Assembly (NCBI RefSeq): GCF_933775445.1
Contig: NC_065873.1
Span: 29,202,001 to 29,266,000 of the forward strand
Reading direction: 5' to 3'
Length of the DNA stretch: 64,000 nt
Source: Argentina anserina
Lineage: Eukaryota > Streptophyta > Magnoliopsida > Rosales > Rosaceae
Shown: positions 23,594 through 33,598 of the stretch, piece by piece
Layout of the letters: each line of letters opens with the position of its first letter
Position numbering within the stretch: the first letter of the stretch is position 1
The notes under the pieces: model-generated
What the model was told of the DNA's origin: nothing
Database searches by the model: none
The model's input: only the letters and a program-made list of their open reading frames with translations
Program-made: the position numbers and the translations under genes

Positions 23594-25042
23594 ATGTCGT
23601 GAAATTTTATTTAAAAACTCGCAAGCGCACGAATCGTCGTTAATATAGTGTGCAAGTACGAGATCGTTCCAACTGAGGATTGAGAATCGGTCTAAATTCT
23701 AACTTAATTAATCTAATCTAAGAACACAAAAACAATCAAGATGTGGTTTTAAGATTTTCATATAACAAATGATACGAGTGTTAAAGAAAGAAATAAATAA
23801 ATAAGATAGTGCCTAGGATATCAGAATCAACCACCAACAATCTTATTTATGTATCAATACAACTAATGGATTTTTTCATCTCTCAAGATGACAATTCCCG
23901 TATCTATGTCTTTCTCATGTACACTAGACCATAGTTTTCCTTAAGTGTATGATGATCTCCCTCTTGGGTAAATGTCACATATCCTAGCTAAGCAGTTTAT
24001 CATTCTCATGCAGTTTATCATTCTCATGTATAAATTTAACATGCATGACTCACTACATTATAGAAAACAAGAAAATCAAGCAAACTATCATTTTCTCTCG
24101 AGTAACAATGTAATTCACCACACTTAATCATAAGAAGCTACATAAATTATATTGCATCTTTTATTCAAATTTATCTTCGAATTACTATATGCAAAGCCCT
24201 AAGGTGATCAATTAGAAAACTTAAACATAAAGCATCAATTCAAATAGTGACTAAGAATTCATCATAAAGAAATTATAAATTCATCAATAAAACATCAAAC
24301 TATATAAACAATCATGATAGAGCACCATCCTAACCCTAGAAAAAGGTTCCACAAACTATGACTAAGAAAAACATAACAAAAACATAAAAGAATGGAATGG
24401 TGAAAAATGGATGGATGGTCTCTGCTCCTTTGGCGTCTACATTGTGCTCCAGATACCTCTTCTCATATGAAATTCGTGCTCCTTTATATAAGGAAGACTA
24501 TTGCTCATCTTTGACTTCAGTTTCCTTGTCAGACTTGGTTTCAGACTCCCAACTTCATATGGAATGGGAAAACCTTGAAATATCTCTTGTAAAACTAGGA
24601 ATTCATGTACTCTCTACATCTTCTTCTGAATCACTAACCTCGATGTGTTGAAATTGAATGAACTTGGAAACACAACTTGAGCTCTCCATGAATGTTAGCA
24701 AACCCGAGCAAATTTCAGCTATGACATTTCGTCACTCAAATAATCATAACTTCCTCTCATAGTATCTAAATCAAGATCCGTAACTTATTACATAAAATAG
24801 ACATCCGTAGCTTTCCAATGATATAAGCTCATGGCTGATTCGATCCGTAACTCTCATATATTCTGAAAAATGAAAAATATAATCGTCATTTAATCTTTGT
24901 TAACTTATTTTAGCTTCTTTTCTTCTCTCTTTGACACAAACCTACAAACACACTAAAATAACATAAATCATCATAAATTAGAGAACTAAACATATAAACA
25001 AATGATATGATGCATATAAATATAAGATAATACGAGCACATC
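23594..25042. mobile_element. Candidate mobile element, 1.45 kb, with ACTAC flanks
   Basis: ACTAC occurs immediately before (23589-23593) and after (25043-25047) this segment. The ends are weakly inverted: ATGTCGTG at the left, and the right end read in reverse complement gives GATGTGCTCG. The left part holds CTCGCAAGCGCACGAATCGT, a string I associate with abundant plant repeats. No coding capacity is seen. A 5-bp flank can arise by chance, so class is left open. Confidence 0.4.
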
Positions 25043-25047
25043 ACTAC

Positions 25048-26597
25048 CTTATTTGGGTATAGCATATATATGTTCTAGGTCGAAACGTATTGAATTGGAG
25101 ATTTATCATGTAACAAGTAGGCAACAAGACGTAATGTAGTACATTAGTGCTAAAGTAAACTATATGATATGAAGTTGTCTCTCCTTACGTAGTCGTATCA
25201 TATTTAAATAAAATAAATAAATAGGAAACATGGGAAAGAGGTAGAGATAGTGATCAGAGGCATTTTGATAATGTATCTTATATAGTTTAAATTATCATCC
25301 ATATTCGATAACAGGGGTGGTGAATTTGAAAACTGGCATATTCGTTTGCCGATTTCCTTCTTCTAATTGCCACTACATGTTTTTATGATTAGATTTTACG
25401 CATAAAAGATACACACCAAAGGAGGTAAAAGAAAGGGGGCAATCAGAAAAACAAACACATTATTTTTTTTTAAGAAAAAAAAAATATCACCAAAATAAGG
25501 TTACAAACAAATGAATACTCGGTGGTGAAACTATATTTTTTTTACACGTCATCTTACTGCTAATCATAGGACTATCGCAATAAGTAATAGACATAAGTCA
25601 AGAATGCCAAATTCCAAACCAATCAAAACCAATTTCAAAAGTAGCTGATAACCTACTCGCTGCCAATCTCGAGAAGAGAACTGCTCTAATAGCATCACAT
25701 ACTAAAACCTCCGACATATTTACAAATACAAGCTATATTACATAGACACCCATAAAGAATCAACTTTTAGATAATCCCTGGATATGACATACACCATAAA
25801 CATGTGCACTTAACGACACGACCAAACACTACTTACCGACACCAAAACCTCAGACAAGGGGGATGGACGACAAAAAAAAACTGAAAAAACCCAACAAAAG
25901 GAAGAAAAAAAACAGACCTAGGCCAAAAGACCCAAGCCCACCTACATTGACCTAAGCCCAAACCCAAAAGGCCCAGGTCCATCACCATTGAATCACCAAA
26001 GACCAGCAAGCCTAGCGGCTGCCGGACACGCCCCAGTCTTCCGATCACCGACTTGTTACCTTGTTGTTGACGCCTGCCTCCGTCAGAGAGCCTCCTGCCA
26101 AATCTAACGCCAAGATACAGCTCCTCCGCCTTTAGGATTCAGCCCAACACCGAGGCACCAAAATCCGACCCGGATTTGAATACCAAACTAGGTATATTGT
26201 CACCGCCACTGCCGCTTCCCAATCTTTGAACTCTGTACAAACCCTAGCTCCACCCGACAACACAAACCCAACCATTAGCTCAAAGGCGACGCGAAAATAT
26301 CTCCGCCGAAAGCAACAACCGCCACCAGAAAAACCGATTCAACCCCTCCGACCGCACCAAACCTCCACCCTCCAAAGATCCACCACAAGCGCCCCCGAAC
26401 TAAGCCCCCATCGGACCCAGCGCCACTCTCATCCAACGGCAACGTCAAATAACGCGCCGTTGGATAGAAAACGAGATATTTTTTTTAGAACCCTAGAGTG
26501 CCTCCGGTTTTCGCAATGCTCCCAAATTCGAGAAACCATAACATGTTGAAATATGACGATGTCTCTATTAATTCTTAAATTTTTCATTTCAAATGGG
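25048..26597. other. Intergenic, with C-rich strand-asymmetric segment
   Basis: No gene supported. From about 25,850 to 26,460 the plus strand is strikingly rich in C and A and poor in T compared with its AT-rich surroundings, with many CCC and CCGCC blocks; the open frame at 26226-26549 reflects this composition. It resembles the G-rich 5' region of a retroposon read on the minus strand, but no ends were found. Confidence 0.4.
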
Positions 26598-26608
26598 CCA
26601 ACAAATTA

Positions 26609-27555
26609 AGAAATTTAAATAAAAAAACGAGAGTGCTCTCTCATCTTAGGCGGCTGCTAACTTTAGGGTTAGTTTCTTCGTGGCGCCAAATCTTCAATCC
26701 CCTTTGTGGGATCTCTTAGTCGACCCTTCTAAGATCGTTCTTCCCATCCCAGCGTCAGTCTCTCCTTAAAGTTGCGCAGTGGCGTGGCTCTCTGCGGGTT
26801 TCCGGCCAAGTCTGCGTTATCATGGTTTCAAAGGTGTGTGGTGCTTCTAGATCGTCGTGGGGCTGCTCTAAGGCCGTTATTGCTAGATATGGGGACTCGT
26901 ATTTGGCAGTGGGATCCATGTCCATATCCGGAGCTAAGGTACGAGACCTTGCTACATCGGCGACACCTCATCCTTCCTTCATGGTTTGAAGTTAGGGTTT
27001 ATTTCGATAAGGAGGGTGCTCATTGTTGTTGGCTGAGTAGGTGGAGGTGCAGTCATTGGTCGCCATCTCATGGTGGTTTGGTTTGGATGCGGCCGAGCTC
27101 TTGGTTGCCTTAGGGTCAAGGGCAGAGGCGAGGTGCCCAAATCACATCTATGTGGGCTTGGGCTGGCTCAGGATTTTCCTTGAGCTTAATTATGTTACTT
27201 TTAGGCTCACTCACAGGTGGGATCAGATATGGAATCCTAGTGGTTGGTTTTAGCATATTTGGGTTTCTAATTCTATCTAGATTGGAAGTCCAAATCTAAG
27301 GTTCTAGTTGCTCTAAATAAGTTAGATGTGCTAACAGGGCATTGTTATTGGTTACTTCTGGGCCGATTGCAAACCCTCATCATGTTTGACTTCTAGTTAT
27401 ATTTCTAGTTTGTCTAGGGTTATTGCCAATAGTTAGATATTTCGCATACTTTCAAGTATCGTGGCTCCAAAATGGGAGTGGAAGTATATTCATGTTGGTT
27501 CGTACAATTACCTTATTAATATAAGACCTTACGTCATAGTTTCAAAAAAAAGGAA
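26609..27555 (+). mobile_element. Non-LTR retroposon copy with 11-bp target-site duplication
   Basis: CCAACAAATTA lies at 26598-26608 and again at 27556-27566, a perfect 11-bp direct repeat. The segment between ends GTTTCAAAAAAAAGGAA, i.e. an A-rich tail next to the right repeat, as expected for target-primed reverse transcription. The interior is GC-richer than its flanks and opens with CTCTCTCATCTTAGGCGGC. It has an open frame (26772-27113) without recognisable domains, so no reverse transcriptase is present; a non-autonomous or deleted LINE or SINE-like element is likely. Confidence 0.72.
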
Positions 27556-27566
27556 CCAACAAATTA

Positions 27567-28681
27567 TTAAAGTCTCTCCTCATCGATGTTTAAGTAATTT
27601 CTTGGTTATATGTTTGACAAACAACATTATCGATTTTACGTTTTAAGTGTAGTATATTGTTTTTATATATTTTTTTTTGTAGAATCGCAAAGAGAAAGTA
27701 GAAGAAGATTCAAATACATCATTTTTTAAGATTCTAACATATAGTATTCACTTTCGATTTAGGTCAAGTTTCATCCTTGAATTTGTCTCTAACTGAAAAT
27801 TTAATTTGTTTATCTTGGCACCATTATAATTGACCATTTGATTTACAAAGCTTTTACAAACTTTATATACGTATTGCAGTCCTGGCAGCCATTCTGCATT
27901 CCTCTGTAGTTATTTTGTGAGTTGAAAATGACATGTTTTCTAAACTGTAAAATGACTTTTGAAGTGCTTGAGACAATCATCTACCAAAACCAGTACATGA
28001 ATCCAACCAAACTCTCATGTAACCATCATGGACGATAAGAAAATAGGTTGGACAAACCTGGTTTAAACAAGTTGTCAATTATTTGTCATCAACCGCATAA
28101 AAAAAACTAACTCTTTGAAAGCAACCAAAGGCTCTTTTGGTGTGAACTTCCCTTTGAAAGAGTGGTCATCATCATATATAACAATACAGTTCTGTATAAC
28201 AATATATATTAGCTCAAAGAAATTCAGACAAAAGTACTACCTTAGAACAAAAGAAGAAGATTAAGAGCTAATTAATAAACATAATACTCAAGTGAAGACC
28301 AAGAAAATTAAATATAGAAATATTACATAAAATCCCTCAACACAAATACTAATACATAACAATACTTCATTAATGACCCAAATTCCATTTTCAAATCAAG
28401 AACACCCTTTTCTGGGTCCCTAGCTAGCTACCTTTCCAATTGTCCATCAGGCCAATTAAGCTCTCGTCACCAGTCATGTTGCTTCACCTAATCACTCGCC
28501 TGATACATAAATCTAGCTTTACATTATATCTATATATAATCTTTATTATATAGCAGCAAACAAAATAAAAGAACACTCTGTTCTTTCCTCTCCCACTCAT
28601 TGAGACCCAGAACAAGACAACAAGGATATAGACCAATCACAGACCTCTTTGGGGGGCCATTGTGGTGATGATCATGAACAG
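27567..28681. other. Intergenic and bZIP 3' flank
   Basis: AT-rich, no coding exon supported. The part adjacent to 28681 should be the 3' UTR of the bZIP gene. Confidence 0.5.
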
Positions 28682-29188
28682 TTAGTACTGAAGCATGTCT
28701 GCAGTGGCCATGATGGGCTGGTTTGAGTAGAGCAAATTATTCCAAGGGTTCATAATGAAGCTGTTATGATCGGCAGCGGTGGAGCCGGTCTGAAGCAGCT
28801 GGGCCGGTTCGGTTTCAAACACCCCATTATTATTATTACCATTGTTGTTTCCATTGATATAGTTGAGGATCTCGGTCAGAGATTCCAGTCTATGGCTGAG
28901 CTCCGTCATCTGTGCCCTGAGAACCGAATTATCGGCCTCCACGTTCATGTAGTGCTGGGTGGTGATGTTTATGCTGGTCAGAATTTGACCATTTTCCTTC
29001 CTCAGCTGCGTCACCTGAGCCGTCAGCTCATCCAAGTGTTGCTGTTTCCGCATCCGCGACCGCCGCGCCGATTCCCGGTTGGACTGCATTCTCTTCCTTT
29101 TCCGCTGATCCATCACATGCTGAAGGTCGCCTTCCGACCCCGAATTCAGAAGTTGAGACCCCGATGAGTTTCCACTCGAAGAAGCCAT
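28682..29188 (-). CDS. Group S1 bZIP transcription factor (bZIP11/bZIP44-like)
   Basis: Intronless, 168 aa, as usual for S1 bZIPs. A Ser/Gly-rich N terminus precedes the basic region (RKRKRMQSNRESARRSRMRK, residues ~31-50) with the invariant N-x7-R spacing, then a leucine zipper of about eight heptads starting HLDELTAQVTQLRKENGQI and ending HRLESLTEIL. The C terminus is Asn-rich and closes NQPIMATADMLQY, the typical S1 ending. Members bind ACGT or ACTCAT elements, heterodimerise with group C bZIPs and reprogram amino-acid and sugar metabolism. Translation is expected to be repressed by sucrose through the upstream ORF in the leader (29355-29480). The paralogue within S1 is not fixed. Confidence 0.95.
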   Translation of the reverse strand: MASSSGNSSGSQLLNSGSEGDLQHVMDQRKRKRMQSNRESARRSRMRKQQHLDELTAQVTQLRKENGQILTSINITTQHYMNVEADNSVLRAQMTELSHRLESLTEILNYINGNNNGNNNNGVFETEPAQLLQTGSTAADHNSFIMNPWNNLLYSNQPIMATADMLQY

Positions 29189-29354
29189 AAATATGGTAGA
29201 GTGATCGATATAATATATATCAAACAGAACAGAAACTCTTTTAGATTTAAAACGACACGACGCAGGACCACGATTATTCTGATAATTATAGTTTACTGAT
29301 GATAATAATTTGGTAGTATAATAGTAGTATTACGAAGCTGAGTTGGGAGCTGAT

Positions 29355-29480
29355 TTATGAAAACACATAGAACCAGTAAAGGAAGACGACGGAGAAGGAT
29401 TGAACTAAATGGGTCCTGCGCCGGAGGGCGGAATCTACCATAAACCCGGAAAGGAGGATTTCACTGAGCACCGGAGACAT
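29355..29480 (-). CDS. Sucrose-control conserved peptide uORF (SC-uORF)
   Basis: A 41-codon upstream ORF in the bZIP leader, ATG at 29480 and TAA at 29355-29357, ending 166 nt before the main ATG. The peptide starts MSPVLSEIL, continues through RRRT and ends HLVQSFSVVFLYWFYVFS. The C-terminal half is the sucrose-control peptide known from all S1 bZIP leaders: the nascent chain stalls the ribosome when sucrose is high and lowers translation of the main ORF. All conserved C-terminal residues (YWFYVFS before the stop) are intact, so regulation is probably functional. Confidence 0.96.
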   Translation of the reverse strand: MSPVLSEILLSGFMVDSALRRRTHLVQSFSVVFLYWFYVFS

Positions 29481-29514
29481 GAATCTCAAACATCAAGGAC
29501 AAAAGAGCCAGCAT
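29461..29514 (-). CDS. Short uORF overlapping the start of the SC-uORF
   Basis: ATG at 29514, TGA at 29461-29463, 17 codons (MLALLSLMFEIHVSGAQ). It starts 34 nt upstream of the SC-uORF ATG and ends 20 nt inside it in a different frame. Ribosomes that translate it cannot start the SC-uORF directly, so it may tune the sucrose response. Confidence 0.6.
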   Translation of the reverse strand: MLALLSLMFEIHVSGAQ

Positions 29515-29798
29515 CTAATTAAGATTAATTTTCCAGGGTTTTTTTTTGCTTCGGAGAAAACAAATTAAACCTAAGTTGATTGGATCTATGTGGGGTTTTG
29601 TTGTTAAATTAAACAACACAAAACACAAGATTCAAGAACGGAACTCCAGAACAACCCCACAGAACTCAGAAGACAAAACCCTAAACCAGCAGAGCTTCAG
29701 CCCTTGAAGGAAGGAGGAGGAGGAGGGAGGCTAAGATCTGAAAGCTAGAGAAGGGAAGGAGAAGAGGAAGAGGTTGATGAAGGTGAGGAGGGGCCAAT

Positions 29799-29805
29799 TT
29801 ATAGA
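29799..29805 (-). promoter_or_regulatory. TATA box of the bZIP gene
   Basis: On the minus strand CTATAAATTG reads through here. Transcription starting ~30 nt downstream gives a leader of about 580 nt, long enough to carry both uORFs and similar to the long leaders of S1 bZIP genes. Confidence 0.6.
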
Positions 29806-32800
29806 AGGAAAAGTGATTACAGAGGAAAATTAAACCTCATATTAAAATGGAAATTAAGAAATTAAAGGGTTATAAAAAGTAAAGGGTGTGCATTGAAATC
29901 TACTGCAATTATCAAATGAGGGAGTTTGTTGAGGCCTAACGGGAGGGTGTGCCTGGGCATGTGGGTAGAATTTCCACGACCGTCCAATATTTCCAGCTGG
30001 CGAGCAGAGAAACACTTTGCAATTTTCCTATTGGCTAGTGTTTTATTTAACCTCTCTTTTTCACCGCCATGTCTGTACCAGATTTAACCGTTAGGGCACA
30101 CGGTTTGTTAATTTGACCGGTTTGTCCTTTACATGATGGGCAAAGAAACAAGTGGGCACCTGAGAATGTAGCAGAGGGCAGAGCCCAGAGGGAATCTCTG
30201 GGATGGAGGTGGTATAAGAAAGTTCAGCGATGATAGTAACGTAATTTACGTTATTTTCAGTTAAGTGTCACATTCTGAAGGACTCGGATTAACTTGGTTG
30301 AAAAGTTTAGTACAAGGTCTAGAGGGGTGGTTCATTTTCTAAATTAACGTTAATTAATGAAGTTGATTTCGGAGTGACTAGGTACTGACTAGCAATTTAT
30401 CGTGGTTAATCAATAAGAGAGTTTAGCGACTATATGATATCGTCTGCTAATAGAACTTCATACCAAATCGTAGTTATATTGTTTACTCAACATTCTTTAA
30501 CCATGTAATCCGAAACTTGCAATAATCGATTGTCCAAAATGACGTACTTCTTTTAATTTCTTCATTTCACATAACACAACTCTTTCATCATAGAGGTTTG
30601 ATTGTTCGAATTAGGCCATTATTTTCGATCAAATCATTATGAAACATGTCCCATCTCCCACTGTTATGTGTCTTTTCTTTCTTTGGATTGTCCACGTACG
30701 TTTGTCTTCGACAATGCATGATCGATCGAAACACCTCCGTCTTAAACATGCATGATAATTGGCTTAGAAGACAGAATCACTAGTTCGAGCCGGCAAAGAG
30801 TAAGATCGACATACATAATGTCTTGAATTAGACGCATTAATTGGACCATTATGTGATCTTATCATTTTTGAAAATTATGTTTAGCGGTCGAGCTAGCTAG
30901 ACATTTTAGGGTAACTAAGTTGACCTATATTTTAGCTAGCTCGGCTTTCAAAGTCCCATCAGACTAATCTTTAGGCAATTAGGATTTCAAGTTTCAACCA
31001 TTTGCATGCAATCCTCTAATTATAAGGCTTCCACAGATTATTAATTAATTCACATTACACAAAACATTTGCAACTTTTACGAACAAGCATTCGAAGGAGG
31101 CGGTTTCTTAGGGCATCAAAGGTTGAAAATCAGAGTACGTAATAACATATCGAAAGGAGAGGCACATCAGTACTATATATATACTTATATATTTACTAAT
31201 AAGTATCTATATACGAAAAATTATATAAACTGCATGCATGCTCTATAGGCTATAGCTCAGACTAACAGAATAGTAAAAATATAACTTGATTACTGCCTTA
31301 CTGGTGGTTGACTTTACATGAACGGGGCGATTGACCTAGACTTACTACAACTAAAGACGCTCTCTCTAGCCGTCTAAAGGTACGTACGTACAGTATATAT
31401 ATTCCGTATAGTTTTGATTGTTTACGACACAAGAGGCCCATATAAATACACATATTTTTCCTTGGTATGATACACATGAGACATATATATTATGTATATA
31501 GTTTGGCATGGTTCTCTTCTTTCAACCATTGAAGCCGCCCACTTCATTATAAAGAGTATAGATACTGGTTCTTACAGTTTCTTCAGTTTGCCCCAAAAAA
31601 TGATGCCAGATGCTTCTACTGCTTTGCTCTTTGTGTAGAGTATTTGTATATATAGTATACAGCCTTTCTCTGCTAAGTGATGTAGATAATAGTATATATA
31701 GTCTAGTGTAAGCATATAAGTCTAAATTACTTGCAGACCCCTAACAAAAGTGATGCAAAGTCGCATAAATAGAGCGACATATGTCCAATAACGTACGTAC
31801 GACTATTCGATCCACAATAATTTCTCATGAATATAAACCCTAGCTAGGTATACGGTACCCTAATCTGAAGTTTGACAACACAGAGATTATTTTAATTCGT
31901 ATACGTAATGATAATTCAAGAAATCAATCGCGAATAAATTGGCTCCAAGAAACTTGTAGTACATACTAACAACTTTAGATTAGTAGTATAGTTTAGTATA
32001 TGCATGCAGTGGCCTTGCTTTTTCTTTTCAATAGCACAAGAGGCGCGAGGAGATAGATCGATTGTCCGGTCTCATACCACAAGTTTTGGCTAATCTAATG
32101 CATAGTTTGCCAAATTTCAACAGTACAGCTCGAACTTGTACGTTTTTTTTTTGCGCGCGTGGATAATGGTTGCGGGATTTGAAGTAGGGCGCATAGCAGT
32201 AGTAGTACTGCACGGTTTGCATGCACCCTGCAAATAATGAGAAAGAAGAGTTAAGATTATATGTAGTTATATATGTAGTTATATATGGCCTTTGGAAAGA
32301 GAGGGGATCAAAAATATCTCATTGGCTTATGTCCATGTCTTTCGATCATGTGTTTTTCTGATGCAGAGTGAGGACCTAATTTTCTAACTTATTATATGGT
32401 TTGCTTCCTTTCTCCATCCATACTTCCAACGTTAAGAAAAATGCAATGTGATGATGAAATCCTAATACGTACACTTAATTATTTATTTCGATCTAATGAA
32501 GTCCAAATTACATACATTTTATCTTCACAATAATACACTCGATTGATAGTGAAATTCAAAACAGCTTTTTCAATTGTTGGTCGAAGAACATAATTCTGGA
32601 ATGCCAAACTTCGGTCTAGTGTAACATTGTAATATTCAGAAATAGTTTAAAATGTTCAAAATTATTTACTCAGCTATATATGTACGTCGTCTCTCATGAA
32701 ATGATTCGACAAAAATCGAGTTCATTGTCGAGTTATCCGAATTGTCCTACTATGCGTCTATAGTCTATACTGATTACTGAGTAAAGTCACTAAAGTGCTC

Positions 32801-33486
32801 CATAATGCCATTAATAAAGCACAAAGTAAAAAAGTGAGAAAGACGCAAATAGTACTTGCGAAAGAGAGTAATCTCTCTTTGAAATTTACTTATTAACTCT
32901 ATAGTGAGCTTTCTATATTTAACTCTCCAACTTGTGTATTATGGCCAGCTCAAATTTATATGGAGCTGGCAATTATTCCTGACAATGACCCAGAAGCGCA
33001 AATTGATGAGAAGTGTATCGATCCAACTATACCCAGATTGAGTTGGTCGCACTAGTTGGTGAGAAATTTACCGTATCTCATATGAGTTTCACCTCAATTA
33101 TTGTGGTTGGAGCCTAAAGTCGAGTGAGTGTTTACTAAACGTACAAAGGCGTCGTGATGTACACTCATGGTGATTTTGAAATGACGGAGTGGTCCCTTTG
33201 AGCTAGATAGCGACGGTGAGGAAAAGCCCACCGTTATAAATCTGGTAAAAGACTTAAAGGTCGAATTGGAGCCACAGGCTAAGCAAGTGTCCATACATAC
33301 ATTTATAGAGTAGATGATAACTTAGGGAAAATCGAGTGGAGAGTACCTAGATCCATATGAGGAGACACTAGTTGTGCCCCTACCCACTTCCGTGCATTCA
33401 TTAATCCGCTTCTGCTACCATGTCGACGATAAGGTTTTCAGTAGGGCGAATCGTGATGTTGCCGTTGTTCAAAACAATCACCCCAC
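29806..33486. other. Gene-free region upstream of the bZIP gene
   Basis: About 3.7 kb of AT-rich DNA with many TATATA and GCATGC-like short motifs. Several short frames (for example 32028-32222 and 33094-33294, minus) have no recognisable family. I see no gene, RNA gene or bounded repeat. Confidence 0.5.
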
Positions 33487-33532
33487 AGTGTTGATATTAT
33501 TATTTTTTTGAAATGGTAGTGTTGATATTATT
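33487..33532. repeat. Micro-insertion: 16 nt with T-run between 15-bp direct repeats
   Basis: AGTGTTGATATTATT at 33487-33501 and 33518-33532 is perfect. The filler ATTTTTTTGAAATGGT in reverse complement is ACCATTTCAAAAAAAT, similar to the 3' end of the retroposon at 26609-27555. Confidence 0.8.
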
Positions 33533-33546
33533 TGTTTCTCGTAACC

Positions 33547-33598
33547 GACTTACATAAGAAATTTTAATTACCAAAAAAAAAAGACTTACATAAGAAAT
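33547..33598. repeat. Micro-insertion: 20 nt with A-run between 16-bp direct repeats
   Basis: GACTTACATAAGAAAT at 33547-33562 and 33583-33598 is perfect. The filler is TTTAATTACCAAAAAAAAAA, with the A-run directly abutting the right repeat. Confidence 0.85.

Noticed and set aside
26772..27113. 113-codon plus-strand frame as a gene
   Set aside because: It lies inside the retroposon bounded by an 11-bp duplication and shows no domain.
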